From: Robertmurraya korlensis NBRC 107688
GTDB lineage: Bacteria; Bacillota; Bacilli; Bacillales; Cytobacillaceae
Direction of reading: 5' to 3'
Assembly: GCF_001591645.1 (NCBI RefSeq)
Contig: NZ_BCVH01000001.1
Coordinates: forward strand, 558,001-622,000
DNA: 64,000 bases
Part shown: positions 24,890 to 37,054 of the stretch, piece after piece
Numbering within the stretch: the stretch's first letter is position 1
How the letters are laid out: the number at the start of each line of letters is the position of its first letter
Notes under the pieces: generated by a model
Told to the model about the DNA's origin: nothing
What the model saw: only the letters and a program-made list of their open reading frames with translations
The model's database searches: none
Program-made: the position numbers and the translations under genes

Positions 24890-26383
24890 ATGAAGGTTGT
24901 ATTAACAGGTCAATCCTTAACCCTTTCGCAAGTAAAAGATATTTGCTATGGGTATGCAATGGTAGAAATAGCAGAATCGAGCAGAAGGAAAGTAGAGGCG
25001 TCTCGACAATCTGTTGATGATATCGTATTAAATAAGCGAACGATATATGGGATTACTACTGGTTTTGGAAAATTTAGTGATGTCATGATTGCGGAAAAAG
25101 ATGTAAACGATTTGCAGTTAAACTTAATTCGTTCCCACGCGTGTGGAGTGGGTGATCCATTTCCGGAAGTGGTCTCACGTGCAATGGTACTCCTCCGTTT
25201 AAATGCTCTTCTCAAAGGTTTTTCCGGAGTAAGGGTGGAGATTGTTAACCAACTTAAAACCTTACTAAATGAGAGAATTCATCCGGTTGTGCCACAACAG
25301 GGTTCCTTAGGTGCATCAGGAGACCTAGCACCCTTATCCCATTTAGCGCTCGTTCTTATCGGTGAGGGTCAAGTACATTTTAAAGGTCAAATATATCAAA
25401 CAAAAGATCTACTAAAAGAAAAGGGAATTCAACCGATTACGTTGAAGGCAAAGGAAGGGTTGGCATTAATAAATGGAACACAAGCAATGACTGCACAAGG
25501 GGTCATTAATTGGATTGAATCCATGAGATTATTTTATCAAAGTGAAATGATCGCAGCTATGACGATGGAGGGGTTGGAAGGAATTATCGATGCCTTTCAT
25601 CCTGCGATACATGAAGCGCGTGGATATGTTCAACAGACTGAAGTTGCGGCTAGAATGTGTGAGCTCCTTAAAGAAAGTAAGCTAATAACTAGCCAAGGTG
25701 AAAAGCGAGTCCAGGATGCGTATTCTTTACGGTGCATACCTCAGGTCCATGGCGCAACGTTACAAGCACTAGATTATGTGAAAGAAAAGCTAGAAATTGA
25801 AATGAATGCAGCAACTGATAACCCGCTTATTTTTGATAGTGGGGACATGGTTATTTCAGGTGGTAATTTCCATGGTCAGCCAATTGCGTTTGCTATGGAC
25901 TTTATGAAAATTGCCATGGCTGAGCTGGCCAATATATCAGAACGACGAATTGAGCGACTTGTGAATCCAGGATTAAATGATCTCCCACCGTTTTTAAGTC
26001 CCCGGCCGGGTCTACAATCAGGAGCAATGATCATGCAGTATTGCGCGGCTTCTCTCGTTTCAGAAAACAAAACCTTAGCTCATCCTGCAAGTGTTGACTC
26101 CATCCCTTCCTCAGCTAACCAAGAAGACCACGTAAGCATGGGAACCATTGCTTCACGTCACGCTTATATGATTATTCAAAATGTCCGTCGTGTTTTAGCA
26201 ATCGAATGCATCTGTGCTCTTCAAGCTGTACAATACCGTGGAATTGAAAAAATGGCTCCGACTACCATGTTTTTTTATAAAGAAGCAAGAAAAATTGTCC
26301 CATCGATTGATAGTGATCGTGTGTTTTCAAAGGATATTGAGGAAATGACAGCATGGTTGAAACAAAAGGAGTTGGGTTATTAG
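24890..26383 (+). CDS. hutH: Histidine ammonia-lyase
   Basis: 497 residues. The MIO prosthetic group forms from Ala-Ser-Gly in [14 protein letters not shown] (about 139-152); NATDNPL-like AATDNPL and GGNFHGQP follow (about 305-326). First step of histidine degradation (histidine to urocanate and ammonia). ATG with GGAGGGAGC upstream. Leads the hutHUIG operon; unlike B. subtilis no hutP antiterminator gene precedes it. Confidence 0.96.
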   Translation: MKVVLTGQSLTLSQVKDICYGYAMVEIAESSRRKVEASRQSVDDIVLNKRTIYGITTGFGKFSDVMIAEKDVNDLQLNLIRSHACGVGDPFPEVVSRAMVLLRLNALLKGFSGVRVEIVNQLKTLLNERIHPVVPQQGSLGASGDLAPLSHLALVLIGEGQVHFKGQIYQTKDLLKEKGIQPITLKAKEGLALINGTQAMTAQGVINWIESMRLFYQSEMIAAMTMEGLEGIIDAFHPAIHEARGYVQQTEVAARMCELLKESKLITSQGEKRVQDAYSLRCIPQVHGATLQALDYVKEKLEIEMNAATDNPLIFDSGDMVISGGNFHGQPIAFAMDFMKIAMAELANISERRIERLVNPGLNDLPPFLSPRPGLQSGAMIMQYCAASLVSENKTLAHPASVDSIPSSANQEDHVSMGTIASRHAYMIIQNVRRVLAIECICALQAVQYRGIEKMAPTTMFFYKEARKIVPSIDSDRVFSKDIEEMTAWLKQKELGY

Positions 26384-26435
26384 TCGGGACCCGACCGAAC
26401 AGCAACTCTAATTGGAAAAAAGGAGGAATTATTCA

Positions 26436-28106
26436 ATGAATGCAAATCAAAAACGTGTAGTGATAGCCAAACGAGGCAACAACTTAGAGTGCAAGGGATG
26501 GGAACAAGAAGCGGCTCTTCGTATGCTTTGTAATAATTTAGATCCAGATGTGGCCGAGAAACCGGAGGAACTTGTGGTTTACGGTGGGATTGGGAAAGCA
26601 GCTCGGAATTGGGAAGCTTTTGATGCAATTGTTGAAACATTAAAAAGACTGGAAAACGATGAAACGATGCTCATTCAATCAGGAAAACCGGTAGCCGTTT
26701 TTAAAACGCATGTTGCTGCACCTCGTGTCCTTTTATCCAATTCAGTCATTGTTCCTAAATGGGCGCACTGGGATCATTTTCACGAGCTGGATCAAAAAGG
26801 GCTGATGATGTACGGACAAATGACAGCTGGTAGCTGGATATATATCGGAACACAAGGGATTTTACAGGGTACTTATGAAACATTTGGCGAATTAGCAAGG
26901 CAGCATTTCGGTGGTTCCCTACAAGGGACCATCACATTAACTGCGGGTTTGGGTGGAATGGGAGGGGCTCAGCCTTTAGCAGTCACGATGAATCGGGGAG
27001 TTTGTATCGCGGTGGAGGTCGATAATGAGCGGGTGCAGAAACGAATCAAAACAAATTATTGTGACCGAGTCACACATTCAATAGATGAAGCAATTGCCTG
27101 GGCACAAGAGGCAAAAGCAAACGGTTACCCTTTATCTGTCGCACTGGTTGGTAATGCTGCAGATATTCATCATGAACTGTTACAGCGACATATTGCTATT
27201 GACATCGTTACGGATCAAACATCCGCTCACGATCCATTAAACGGTTATATACCAAGTGGCCTTTCACTTGAAGAAGCTAAAGAACTCCGTGTTCAAGATC
27301 CAAATCAATATATAAGTTTGGCAAAGAAATCTATGAAGTCTCATGTGCAAGCAATGCTTGAGTTTCAACAGAGAGGTTCAGTTACTTTTGATTACGGAAA
27401 TAACATCCGTCAGGTTGCGTTTGATGAAGGAGAACGTCATGCATTTGATTTTCCAGGTTTTGTTCCTGCATATATTCGGCCGTTGTTTTGCGAAGGAAAG
27501 GGACCTTTTCGCTGGGCTGCTCTATCGGGAGACCCAGAAGATATTTACCGAACCGATCAGTTAATTAAAGAGCTTTTTCCTGAAAATGAACCTTTACAAA
27601 GGTGGATTACTATGGCTCAAGAGAAGGTTAGCTTTCAAGGGCTCCCGGCTCGCATTTGCTGGTTGGGCTATGGAGAGCGTGTAAAAATGGGTCTTGCCAT
27701 TAATGATTTGGTTCGTAAAGGGGAGCTCAAAGCACCAATCGTAATCGGGCGTGACCATTTGGATTGTGGCTCAGTTGCATCACCAAATAGGGAGACAGAA
27801 GCAATGAAGGATGGGAGTGATACGATAGGGGATTGGGCCATATTAAATGCATTACTCAATGTGGCCGCTGGGGGATCGTGGATTTCTGTTCATCACGGAG
27901 GTGGTGTAGGAATGGGCTATTCCCTTCATGCCGGTATGGTTGCTGTAGCTGATGGGACAAAACTAGCCGACGAAAGATTAAAGCGTGTACTAACAACCGA
28001 TCCAGGAATGGGGATTGTTCGCCACGCCGACGCTGGGTACGAGAAAGCCATAGAAGTGGCAAGAGAAAAAAACGTTGATATTCCGATGCTCCGCCATAAG
28101 AACTGA
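26436..28106 (+). CDS. hutU: Urocanate hydratase
   Basis: 556 residues. Recognised by [18 protein letters not shown] (about 47-64), the glycine-rich [12 protein letters not shown] (NAD site, about 172-183), the catalytic Cys in [17 protein letters not shown] (about 430-446) and the C-terminal HHGGGVGMG. Converts urocanate to imidazolonepropionate with tightly bound NAD. ATG 26436 is preferred over an upstream TTG (26412) because AAAGGAGG lies 9 bases before it. 52 bases after hutH. Confidence 0.96.
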   Translation: MNANQKRVVIAKRGNNLECKGWEQEAALRMLCNNLDPDVAEKPEELVVYGGIGKAARNWEAFDAIVETLKRLENDETMLIQSGKPVAVFKTHVAAPRVLLSNSVIVPKWAHWDHFHELDQKGLMMYGQMTAGSWIYIGTQGILQGTYETFGELARQHFGGSLQGTITLTAGLGGMGGAQPLAVTMNRGVCIAVEVDNERVQKRIKTNYCDRVTHSIDEAIAWAQEAKANGYPLSVALVGNAADIHHELLQRHIAIDIVTDQTSAHDPLNGYIPSGLSLEEAKELRVQDPNQYISLAKKSMKSHVQAMLEFQQRGSVTFDYGNNIRQVAFDEGERHAFDFPGFVPAYIRPLFCEGKGPFRWAALSGDPEDIYRTDQLIKELFPENEPLQRWITMAQEKVSFQGLPARICWLGYGERVKMGLAINDLVRKGELKAPIVIGRDHLDCGSVASPNRETEAMKDGSDTIGDWAILNALLNVAAGGSWISVHHGGGVGMGYSLHAGMVAVADGTKLADERLKRVLTTDPGMGIVRHADAGYEKAIEVAREKNVDIPMLRHKN

Positions 28107-30318
<2,212 letters not shown>

Positions 30319-30378
30319 ATTAAAAGCTAATGCCTTAGGAAAACTATTCCCAACGAAATTCGACAACGAGGAGGATGA

Positions 30379-31023
30379 ATGTTGGAATATAGTTGGGTAT
30401 GGAAAGCAGTTCTCATTGTTCTTGTAGGTACCTTTCTTTTACGTGTAGCAGGACGGAAGTCAATATCACAAATGACTCTTGCACAAACAGTCATTATGAT
30501 TGGGTTAGGTTCACTTCTAGTCCAACCGGTTACTGGAAATGGATTATTTGAAACCTTTGGTGTTGGTGGAGTTCTTGTGGCAACTCTTTTTGTTATGGAG
30601 CTTCTTCAGGTGAAGTCGGATAAATTTGAAAAATTCATTACTGGTAAAGCAAAAATACTAATTGAAAAAGGACAATTAAATGAAAAAAATATAAAGAAGG
30701 TTCGAATGACAGTTGATCAGCTTGAAATGTCATTAAGGCAAGCAAATGTTAGTAAATTAACCGATGTGGAATGGGCTACACTAGAACCAAATGGACAAAT
30801 TGGTTTTATATTAAAACCATCGGCACAGCCTGTTACCACTAAGCAATTTGAATCTCTACAACAAGATGTACAAACGATCAAGACTTTTTTAGAGGCACTT
30901 GTATTATCAGATACTAGTGCTCCGAAACGTCCGAAACAAGAGGCTTCACAAACCGAAAATGAATTGTTTAAAGAGGTAAAAAATAAGGACCATGATTATA
31001 ACGTACCGAAGCATCTACAATAG
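30379..31023 (+). CDS. DUF421 (YetF-type) membrane protein
   Basis: 214 residues with three hydrophobic segments in the first ~75 residues followed by a cytosolic domain (FITGKAKILIEKGQLNEKNIKKVRMT, about 88-113) typical of the DUF421/YetF/YdfR family, several of which are sporulation or germination-associated in Bacillus (e.g. SpoVA-linked relatives). RBS GAGGAGGA. Function unknown. Confidence 0.82.
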   Translation: MLEYSWVWKAVLIVLVGTFLLRVAGRKSISQMTLAQTVIMIGLGSLLVQPVTGNGLFETFGVGGVLVATLFVMELLQVKSDKFEKFITGKAKILIEKGQLNEKNIKKVRMTVDQLEMSLRQANVSKLTDVEWATLEPNGQIGFILKPSAQPVTTKQFESLQQDVQTIKTFLEALVLSDTSAPKRPKQEASQTENELFKEVKNKDHDYNVPKHLQ

Positions 31024-31026
31024 TAT

Positions 31027-31066
31027 AAAAGGAGCTGCTAGTAAGCAACTCCTTTTTATTATTATT
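31027..31066. terminator. Bidirectional terminator between DUF421 and LLM genes
   Basis: AAAAGGAG(CTGC) pairs with (AGCAA)CTCCTTTT; T run on the plus side, and A run on the left for the convergent gene. Confidence 0.7.
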
Positions 31067-32060
31067 TTTTTAAAGCTTCTGCTACAATTTCGTAAGACTT
31101 CAGTCTTGCATAATGGTCAAAAATTTGTGTGTGAATCATTAGTTCATCCGCCTGTGTCTCATTTAAAAACTCTTCGATCTTTGCTTTTACCATGACCCGG
31201 TCACCAACAATTGGTTCACCAAATTGCTGTATGAGAGTTGCCTTTTCATAAGGACTCCAAACCTCATCCATATTATCTACTGGTGGTGGAAGCTGACCAG
31301 GGGTTCCTCTTATGAGATTAAGAAATTGCTGCTGCATGCTTGTCGCTAGTTTTTTCGCTTCTTCGAAAGTATCTGCAGCAACAACATTTGCAGCCACCAT
31401 TGCATAAGGCTTGTCTAACACTTTAGATGGACGGAAATGCTCTCGGTACAATTGCAAAGCAGGTAAGGTATATAAGGGAGAAAAATGACTAGCAAAGGCA
31501 AACGGAAGCCCTAGTTGTCCAGCTAGCTGCGCACTAAATCCACTGGAACCTAATAGCCAGATAGGAATTTGTTGTCCTTCTCCAGGAAAGGCACGAACCC
31601 TTTTATCACCACTTGGTAGGAAGTAGGATTGTAATTCCTCAAGCTGTTCAGGGAAATCATTCCCATCACTTCTTCGATCTCTTCTAAGTGCATGTGCCGT
31701 GACTTGATCTGTCCCTGGAGCGCGACCGAGTCCTAAATCAATTCGCCCAGGAAACAATGCGTCTAGTGTACCAAACTGTTCTGCAATGACAAGGGGAGCA
31801 TGGTTAGGTAGCATGATTCCACCTGAACCAACACGAATGGTTGAAGTATGTCCTGCCACATGAGAGATAACGACTGATGTTGCGGCACTTGCAATCCCTG
31901 GCATATTATGATGCTCTGCTAGCCAAAAGCGATGATAACCCAATGATTCTACATGCTTTGCTAGAGCGGCTGAATTACTTAAAGCTTGTGAGGCAGAACC
32001 TCCCTGTACGATGGGTACTAAATCCAATACAGAAAGAGGGATGTTTCTATAATCACTCAT
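31062..32060 (-). CDS. LLM-class flavin-dependent oxidoreductase
   Basis: About 332 residues of the bacterial luciferase-like family: [10 protein letters not shown] start, [17 protein letters not shown] (about 41-57), [23 protein letters not shown] (flavin-binding region, about 76-98) and [10 protein letters not shown]. Predicted FMNH2-dependent monooxygenase with unknown substrate. Start at 32060 (second ATG) is chosen because AAGAAG lies 9 bases upstream. Convergent with DUF421. Confidence 0.88.
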   Translation of the reverse strand: MSDYRNIPLSVLDLVPIVQGGSASQALSNSAALAKHVESLGYHRFWLAEHHNMPGIASAATSVVISHVAGHTSTIRVGSGGIMLPNHAPLVIAEQFGTLDALFPGRIDLGLGRAPGTDQVTAHALRRDRRSDGNDFPEQLEELQSYFLPSGDKRVRAFPGEGQQIPIWLLGSSGFSAQLAGQLGLPFAFASHFSPLYTLPALQLYREHFRPSKVLDKPYAMVAANVVAADTFEEAKKLATSMQQQFLNLIRGTPGQLPPPVDNMDEVWSPYEKATLIQQFGEPIVGDRVMVKAKIEEFLNETQADELMIHTQIFDHYARLKSYEIVAEALKK

Positions 32061-32194
32061 ATTTATCATCTTCTTTCGTTTTCCTAAATAATGAACAGTT
32101 GTATTTTAGCAAGTAATTGATTTTTATCAAAATGATTTGCTTCATAAGTATGATAAAATCATTTTATTGAAATTAAGTATTGGGGATGAAACAA

Positions 32195-33193
32195 ATGACA
32201 AAAGTCGGTTTAGTAATGAGAAAAATACAGTATAGTGAAGCGCAGGGTCCTCGCATATTTGCTGAACGTTTAAAAGCAATTGCCAGTGAACTCGGAGTAG
32301 AAATCGTATTCATTTCCCCTGAAAGACATGTAAGTGGATATGATTGGCTTCCAGGATATGAACATGAAAAAGGAGATCTTGTCAATTATGATATCGTCTT
32401 AGACCAAATCTATTCCCAAAATATTGACCATGTGATATATACGGTCTCAGGGTTTACCTTTTTAAAAATGTTCTTAAAAAATAGTGTTTTATTTCCACAT
32501 AGCTTTCCAGATCCAGCGCTAACGGGATATGAAATGATGAAGCCATTTTACTCGATAGTAGACAAGGCTATCGTCCAAACAGAATTTTTAAAAGGAGAAA
32601 TGGCGAGGAATTTCGGCGTTCACGATGTGACAGTGATACCGATTGGATTCAATGAGGGGCTTGCAAACAAGTACTATGATCCCTCACAAGTAGTAAACAA
32701 CCGTCTCCTTTGGATTGGAAGAGATGAAGAGAACAGGCGTCCAGATCTCGTGATTGATTATGCAAAACAAAACCCTCAAACGGAGGTTTATATGGTTTTT
32801 GGTGGGGAGCGCTATAGAGAAAGTATGAAGAAATATGATATCCCATCAAACGTAAAGTTAAAGTTTGCACTTACACAAGATGAGGTCTTTACTTTGATGA
32901 ACTCATCCAAGGTGTATTGGAGCAGTTCAAGGTTTGATACTTTTGCCATGCCACTAACAGAGGCGCTTGCAATGGGCAAGATTGTTGTAAAGCCAGAACA
33001 TCCTTGCTACAACCATATAAGTGCACCACACTCATTTGCTGGTAATGAGAAGAATTGGTTTGAGCTTGTGAACATGGCATTAAGTTCTCCTATTCAATCG
33101 TCTAGCTCCAATCGGGAATATGCGTTTAGTGCATTCTCTAGTACGGTGATGAAAAAGGGATATGAAAAGTTTTTCGAGAGCTGGATCAAATAA
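32195..33193 (+). CDS. Glycosyltransferase (GT-B fold, group 1)
   Basis: 332 residues with a Rossmann-like C-terminal half: LLWIGRDEENRRPDLVIDYAK (about 170-190, nucleotide-sugar domain start) and the EX7E-like region SSSRFDTFAMPLTEALAMGKIVV (about 245-267). Resembles spore or wall GT-B transferases of Bacillus. ATG 32195 follows GGGGATG by 8 bases; a TTG 15 bases earlier is discarded. Acceptor unknown. Confidence 0.78.
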   Translation: MTKVGLVMRKIQYSEAQGPRIFAERLKAIASELGVEIVFISPERHVSGYDWLPGYEHEKGDLVNYDIVLDQIYSQNIDHVIYTVSGFTFLKMFLKNSVLFPHSFPDPALTGYEMMKPFYSIVDKAIVQTEFLKGEMARNFGVHDVTVIPIGFNEGLANKYYDPSQVVNNRLLWIGRDEENRRPDLVIDYAKQNPQTEVYMVFGGERYRESMKKYDIPSNVKLKFALTQDEVFTLMNSSKVYWSSSRFDTFAMPLTEALAMGKIVVKPEHPCYNHISAPHSFAGNEKNWFELVNMALSSPIQSSSSNREYAFSAFSSTVMKKGYEKFFESWIK

Positions 33194-33278
33194 AGAAGAA
33201 AGCATAACAACCCAACCGAAGAGCACAATAAGAAGGGTGTTACATCACCAAATAACGATGTGTGGAGGGATTTGAGCG

Positions 33279-33452
33279 ATGAATATACGCGAAGGGTTAA
33301 TTCCAACTGCATTAGGTTCTGCTGTGACTGCCACTGGGTATGCATTGAAACAAAAACGAGGTTCAAACAAAATGGTTGCGAATACCGTTTTTGGTTTCGG
33401 CTTAGCACATATCGTCTTAGGGGTTATTGACCTAGTCCAACACCGTCGTTAA
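33279..33452 (+). CDS. Small hydrophobic protein (57 aa), unknown
   Basis: ORF MNIREGLIPTALGSAVTATGY... ending DLVQHRR, with a hydrophobic segment at about 36-50 (TVFGFGLAHIVLGVIDL) and a second weak one at 7-22. Preceded by GGAGGGA, 9 bases from the ATG, and followed immediately by a strong terminator. Short conserved Bacillus proteins of this type are known but I cannot name the family or function. Confidence 0.7.
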   Translation: MNIREGLIPTALGSAVTATGYALKQKRGSNKMVANTVFGFGLAHIVLGVIDLVQHRR

Positions 33453-33457
33453 TAGGG

Positions 33458-33484
33458 ACGAGCAGCGAATGCTGCTCGTTTTTT
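33458..33484 (+). terminator. Terminator after the 57-aa gene
   Basis: ACGAGCAGC / GCTGCTCGT with a 4-base loop and a run of six T. Confidence 0.85.
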
Positions 33485-33572
33485 AAGTAATCACTCTTTT
33501 TATTTACAATAATATTATTATGTAAACTAAAATGATTTGACGACCAATTGGACGAACCACTTTTTTTGTTTA

Positions 33573-33743
33573 TTAGTCTTCCATGGAGTGAAAGTACGCT
33601 AACTCTGATTCAATTTCCTGAAGTTTTGTTTCCAGCTGTTCGATCGATTGATTAAAGGTTTCGAGCTTCTCAATATCGTTTTGAATTTGTACATATTCAA
33701 TTTTAAGCTCTGATATCTTTTGTTCAATTTCTTGATTTGTCAT
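33573..33743 (-). CDS. Small coiled-coil protein (SE1832 family)
   Basis: 56 residues beginning MTNQEIEQKISELKIEYVQ and predicted to be a single coiled coil (heptads through KLETFNQSIEQLETKLQEIESEL). Fits the short SE1832-type proteins of Bacilli, function unknown. Start at 33743; the much longer reading to 33977 runs across the divergent promoter region and the opposite gene and is rejected. Confidence 0.7.
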   Translation of the reverse strand: MTNQEIEQKISELKIEYVQIQNDIEKLETFNQSIEQLETKLQEIESELAYFHSMED

Positions 33744-33831
33744 ATTTACACCACTTTCTCTTTTCATATGCATAGTTTTAGTGTAGCGCAGAAACCTATA
33801 ATGTACAAAAAACAAAGTAGGAGGTAGTAAT

Positions 33832-34017
33832 ATGAGTGATTGGAATGAACAAGGAGCACCAAATAATAATCTTTCTCCTAAAACCATTCGTACTTCTAAT
33901 CTTGTCGGAAACAATCCTTCTAACTCACATGAGTTTTCAGAAGAACTAGCAGATGGCGGAGAAAGAGATGATATCATTAATAAACAGTTAAAAAGCCATC
34001 AGCCAGGTATGGGCTGA
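33832..34017 (+). CDS. Small hydrophilic protein (61 aa), unknown
   Basis: MSDWNEQGAPNNNLSPKTIRTS... ending HQPGMG: rich in Asn, Ser, Gly and acidic residues, probably unstructured. AGGAGGTAGTAAT precedes the ATG and a terminator follows. Composition recalls small sporulation or spore-core proteins but no family is recognised. Confidence 0.7.
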   Translation: MSDWNEQGAPNNNLSPKTIRTSNLVGNNPSNSHEFSEELADGGERDDIINKQLKSHQPGMG

Positions 34018-34029
34018 TCTTTAGTCGTG

Positions 34030-34053
34030 GAGCACCCTTATTGGGTGCTTTTA
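34030..34053. terminator. Bidirectional terminator between two small genes
   Basis: AGCACCC (34031-34037) / GGGTGCT (34043-34049), T-rich on the right; convergent genes on both sides. Confidence 0.65.
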
Positions 34054-34236
34054 TAAGTTTTCATTTTGCTGTTTAATTTCATCTCCAGTGATCATTTGAT
34101 TGGCCACTTCTTGATCCTTGTGTTCATCAACTGAGTCCCCGGGGATATTTTTTAAATTAGGAAAGTCTCCTCCATTTTGGATGGTTACTTGATTTTGCCT
34201 AGCTGCATTGGTTAAGTATTCGTTATTTTTTTTCAA
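34051..34236 (-). CDS. Small hydrophilic protein (61 aa), unknown
   Basis: Begins (TTG) KKNNEYLTNAARQNQVTIQ and ends EIKQQNENL; Asn/Gln-rich and acidic. AAAGGAG lies 9 bases before the TTG at 34236; a longer frame start at 34245 is too close to that site. Convergent with the previous small gene; similar size and composition suggest a related class of small spore or stress proteins. Confidence 0.65.
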   Translation of the reverse strand: MKKNNEYLTNAARQNQVTIQNGGDFPNLKNIPGDSVDEHKDQEVANQMITGDEIKQQNENL

Positions 34237-34365
34237 CCATATCAACTCCTTTTTTCAATAGCCTTTGACAATTTTCCCTAGCTTATGCTTTTTGAGTTCT
34301 GCAGGATTTTCCATGCTAGTTCATCTTTTATAAGGAGAAAATAAAAATAAGATAGGAGGGTACAT

Positions 34366-35625
34366 ATGAGAATAACTGACAAAAGGATTAAAGATATTGA
34401 AAATCATTCCGTTCGTTTTGATTCTTATGAGGGTTTATCAGATATTGTTGATAAAGCTGGTGAAGCAGACTTTGTTTTATTAGGAGAGGCAACCCACGGA
34501 ACAAGTGAATTTTATACTGTTCGTGCTGAAATCACTAAGAGATTAATTGAAGAAAAGGGTTTTTCCTTTGTGGCCGTCGAGGGAGATTGGCCCTCATGTT
34601 TTACGGTTAATGAATATGTGAAGGGCTACCGGGATGGGGAGCTGAGGGATGCCTTTACAAACTTTAATCGATGGCCTACCTGGATGTGGGCAAATGAAGA
34701 AGTATTAGATTTTATTGGTTGGCTAAAGCAACATAATGAAAGGAAACAAGCTCAAGTAGGTTTTTACGGAATCGATGTGTACAGTCTTTGGGAGTCAATG
34801 GATGAAATTATTCATCAGCTAAAAACAGTTGCACCTTCTCTTGTGGAACCTGCAAAAAAAGCATTCGAATGCTTTGAACCATTTAATCGTAAAGCAGAAG
34901 ACTATGCAGTGTCTGCCGCTTTTTATGGCGAAGGCTGTACAGAAGAGGTGCTAAATGTTTTAGTGACTTTACAACAAAATAAGCACAAATATGATGGAGA
35001 TCACGAGCAAAGCTTAAATATAGACATAAACAGCTTGGTCATGTTAAATGCAGAACGATATTATCGCGCCATGGCTAAAAGGGGCCCAGATGACTGGAAT
35101 ATAAGAGATGGACATATGGTAACAGCGATTGAAAAAATCAGAGCCTCCAATCCAAAAAATTCGAAATGTGTGGTATGGGAACATAATACCCATCTAGGGG
35201 ATGCTCGTGCGACAGATATGGCGAAGGAAGGATTAGTAAATGTAGGTCAATTATTACGAGAGAAATATGGAAATAGTGTGTACGCGGTTGGATTTGGTAC
35301 GCATCGTGGAACGGTTATTGCGGCACGCGAGTGGGGTGGAACCGTTGAGGAGCTTCCTGTTCCGAATGCCAGGAAGGGCAGCTGGGAGTATTTACTCCAT
35401 GAAGCGGGTCCTTTTAATAAATACATTGTATTTGATGAAAAGAACAGAGAACTGTTTAATGATGTCATTGGACATCGTGCCATTGGCGTAGTATACAATC
35501 CAGAAGTTGAGCATTTAGGGAATTATGTCCCAACAAGAGTCTCAGAACGGTACGATTGTTTTATACATGTGGATGAAACAAAAGCATTAGCACCGATGTT
35601 TACAAAACAAACGGTTAAAATATAA
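34366..35625 (+). CDS. Erythromycin esterase family protein
   Basis: 419 residues. Family signatures: LLGEATHGTSEFYTVRAEI (about 38-56, with the catalytic His), FVAVEGDWPSCFTVNEYV (about 69-86), VVWEHNTHLGDAR (about 268-280) and GFGTHRGTV near 310. EreA/EreB hydrolyse the macrolide lactone, but Bacillus chromosomal members also include proteins without proven resistance activity. AGGAGGGTACAT precedes the ATG. Whether it acts on macrolides cannot be judged from sequence. Confidence 0.85.
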   Translation: MRITDKRIKDIENHSVRFDSYEGLSDIVDKAGEADFVLLGEATHGTSEFYTVRAEITKRLIEEKGFSFVAVEGDWPSCFTVNEYVKGYRDGELRDAFTNFNRWPTWMWANEEVLDFIGWLKQHNERKQAQVGFYGIDVYSLWESMDEIIHQLKTVAPSLVEPAKKAFECFEPFNRKAEDYAVSAAFYGEGCTEEVLNVLVTLQQNKHKYDGDHEQSLNIDINSLVMLNAERYYRAMAKRGPDDWNIRDGHMVTAIEKIRASNPKNSKCVVWEHNTHLGDARATDMAKEGLVNVGQLLREKYGNSVYAVGFGTHRGTVIAAREWGGTVEELPVPNARKGSWEYLLHEAGPFNKYIVFDEKNRELFNDVIGHRAIGVVYNPEVEHLGNYVPTRVSERYDCFIHVDETKALAPMFTKQTVKI

Positions 35626-35655
35626 AATCGGTTGGGTTCTCCCAACCGATTTTAT
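35622..35655. terminator. Bidirectional terminator after the esterase gene
   Basis: Perfect 15-bp stem: ATAAAATCGGTTGGG and CCCAACCGATTTTAT around a 4-base loop. Confidence 0.85.
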
Positions 35656-35667
35656 ATTGTTTCTTGC

Positions 35668-35913
35668 TTATCTTCCTACTCTTTCGTCCACCTGACGACA
35701 TACTTCATCGGCTGATAAACCGTTAGCTTCAATTACTGGTCCTTGAATGCTAGTATCTGACATTCCCATTACATTTGAGTCTAAACCTGTAACTACGCAG
35801 CAATCACAGCCTTGAACATCAGCCTCTTGCTTTAGTTCAACCACATCGTATCCCTTATCACGAAGGGCACTTGTGATATTTGATAAAGATTCCTCAACTC
35901 CAACTCTTGGCAT
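35668..35913 (-). CDS. ykuS: YkuS family protein (UPF0180)
   Basis: 81 residues beginning MPRVGVEESLSNITSALRDKGYDVVEL; conserved CDCCVVTGLDSNVMGM (about 49-64). Matches the short UPF0180/YkuS family of unknown function. Start at 35913, 7 bases after AGGAGG. Confidence 0.88.
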   Translation of the reverse strand: MPRVGVEESLSNITSALRDKGYDVVELKQEADVQGCDCCVVTGLDSNVMGMSDTSIQGPVIEANGLSADEVCRQVDERVGR

Positions 35914-36051
35914 ATGTACCACCTCCTCCAACTCTAAGTTTCCCAATTGGTTTCGGTTTAATTCCATCATTTAAAGGTGCTTTATAAATCCCTATAAGGT
36001 AACAATAAAAATAACGGTTAAGTTTAATTTGTATAAAGGTGTGATTACTAA

Positions 36052-36432
36052 ATGAAAGAATCAAAAACAGTAATAGATATACAAGTAAGAAAGGAAATAG
36101 AAGAGGCAATAGAAACAATAAAATTCACGAAAAACTTTCGATCGGCTACAGCGGAAGAGTGGTATATATTTATGAAACATTACGTGGATCCACAGAGTGG
36201 GGGGGCGGCTGGTAAAGTGATTATTCATTACAACTTATATGGAAACAAAGAGATATTTATCAATACGACTATTATTTTTGACGACCATAGACTCTTTGAT
36301 CCATCACTTCATTCACTAGTTTACAGTGTTGCAGATGAAGTCGTAAATCGACTGGTTGGTTATGCGGATACTCTCTTGTCTGTCCATGCAGGACCAAATT
36401 CATATCAGGCAGAATACAAATCAAATTCATAA
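36052..36432 (+). CDS. Uncharacterised 126-aa protein
   Basis: MKESKTVIDIQVRKEIEEAIETIKF..., with a helical N-terminus and a beta-rich second half (VIIHYNLYGNKEIFINTTIIFD). No signal peptide. Not recognised. Only a weak ribosome site (AAAGGTGTG). Divergent from ykuS. Confidence 0.6.
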   Translation: MKESKTVIDIQVRKEIEEAIETIKFTKNFRSATAEEWYIFMKHYVDPQSGGAAGKVIIHYNLYGNKEIFINTTIIFDDHRLFDPSLHSLVYSVADEVVNRLVGYADTLLSVHAGPNSYQAEYKSNS

Positions 36433-36473
36433 GAATCTGAGGTTATCACATAATATAATGGGAGGTGAAGGAT

Positions 36474-36623
36474 TTGAAAACGAAGGACGATTTTTCAAAA
36501 GGGGCAAAGATTACGGATGATGGTCATACATTTGGGCCACCAAACGGTGGAAGTGTCAACCATCATTCTCCACAGTCTGTTCCAAATACTGAAGTAGCTA
36601 AAACCGGAAAACAACAAAAGTAA
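36474..36623 (+). CDS. Small hydrophilic protein (49 aa), unknown
   Basis: TTG start preceded by GGGAGGTGA; sequence KTKDDFSKGAKITDDGHTFG then PPNGGSVNHHSPQSVPNT. Polar, Gly/Asn/His-rich, followed 10 bases later by a terminator. Not recognised; resembles other tiny polar proteins in this window. Confidence 0.6.
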   Translation: MKTKDDFSKGAKITDDGHTFGPPNGGSVNHHSPQSVPNTEVAKTGKQQK

Positions 36624-36633
36624 TTAAATAAGA

Positions 36634-36667
36634 AAACGGAAGCATGTATTGTTACTTCCGTTTTTTT
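36634..36667 (+). terminator. Terminator after the 49-aa gene
   Basis: AAACGGAAG (36634-36642) pairs with CTTCCGTTT, ending in a run of seven T. Confidence 0.8.
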
Positions 36668-36774
36668 GATTTATCGAATGAAGCCATTAGACATTCAATA
36701 GCTGTTCCAGAAACCTCCCCGTCTCCTTGGACTCCATGACCGTCTCCAAGTGAAAACCAGTGCTCCTTTAATAG
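36668..36774 (-). pseudogene. Remnant of an acetamidase/formamidase gene
   Basis: On the minus strand one frame reads KEHWFSLGDGHGVQGDGEV then SGTAIECLMASF, the highly conserved core of the acetamidase/formamidase family (GDGHxxQGDGEV). Only about 35 codons survive, with no start, no N-terminal half and no C-terminal part, so the gene is a deletion relic. The adjacent terminator of the neighbouring gene abuts it. Confidence 0.7.
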
Positions 36775-36928
36775 AAAAAGGCAAAAACAACTACAGGAAA
36801 CCGTGTAGATTCTTATTATTCAATGGTATTTTATGAATCATTGTTTCACTCCTCATGTTATTCTGTTTTACATATTCTTGGTCTACCGATTAAATTGTGT
36901 TTGTATGGACTTTTGACAGAAATATGAA

Positions 36929-36961
36929 CAAAACAAAAATAAACAAATATTTATTGTTTTG
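36929..36961 (+). promoter_or_regulatory. Palindromic AT-rich operator candidate upstream of rhaD
   Basis: CAAAACAA (36929-36936) mirrors TTGTTTTG (36954-36961), with inner AATAAA/TTTATT. The decamer TAAACAAATA occurs inside it (36940-36949) and again at 37003-37012, flanking the promoter-like TATAAT (36993-36998). Position suggests binding sites of a sugar-responsive repressor, which is not encoded nearby. Confidence 0.5.
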
Positions 36962-37054
36962 TTTTATTGATTTTACTTTTGTTTCAGTTTATTATAATAG
37001 TATAAACAAATAAAAACAAAAGTCATAAAACAATACTGAAAACAGGTGATTATA

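Noticed and set aside
33744-33977. N-terminal extension of the SE1832-type protein
   Set aside because: It overlaps the divergent small gene at 33832 and its promoter; the internal ATG gives a clean coiled-coil protein.
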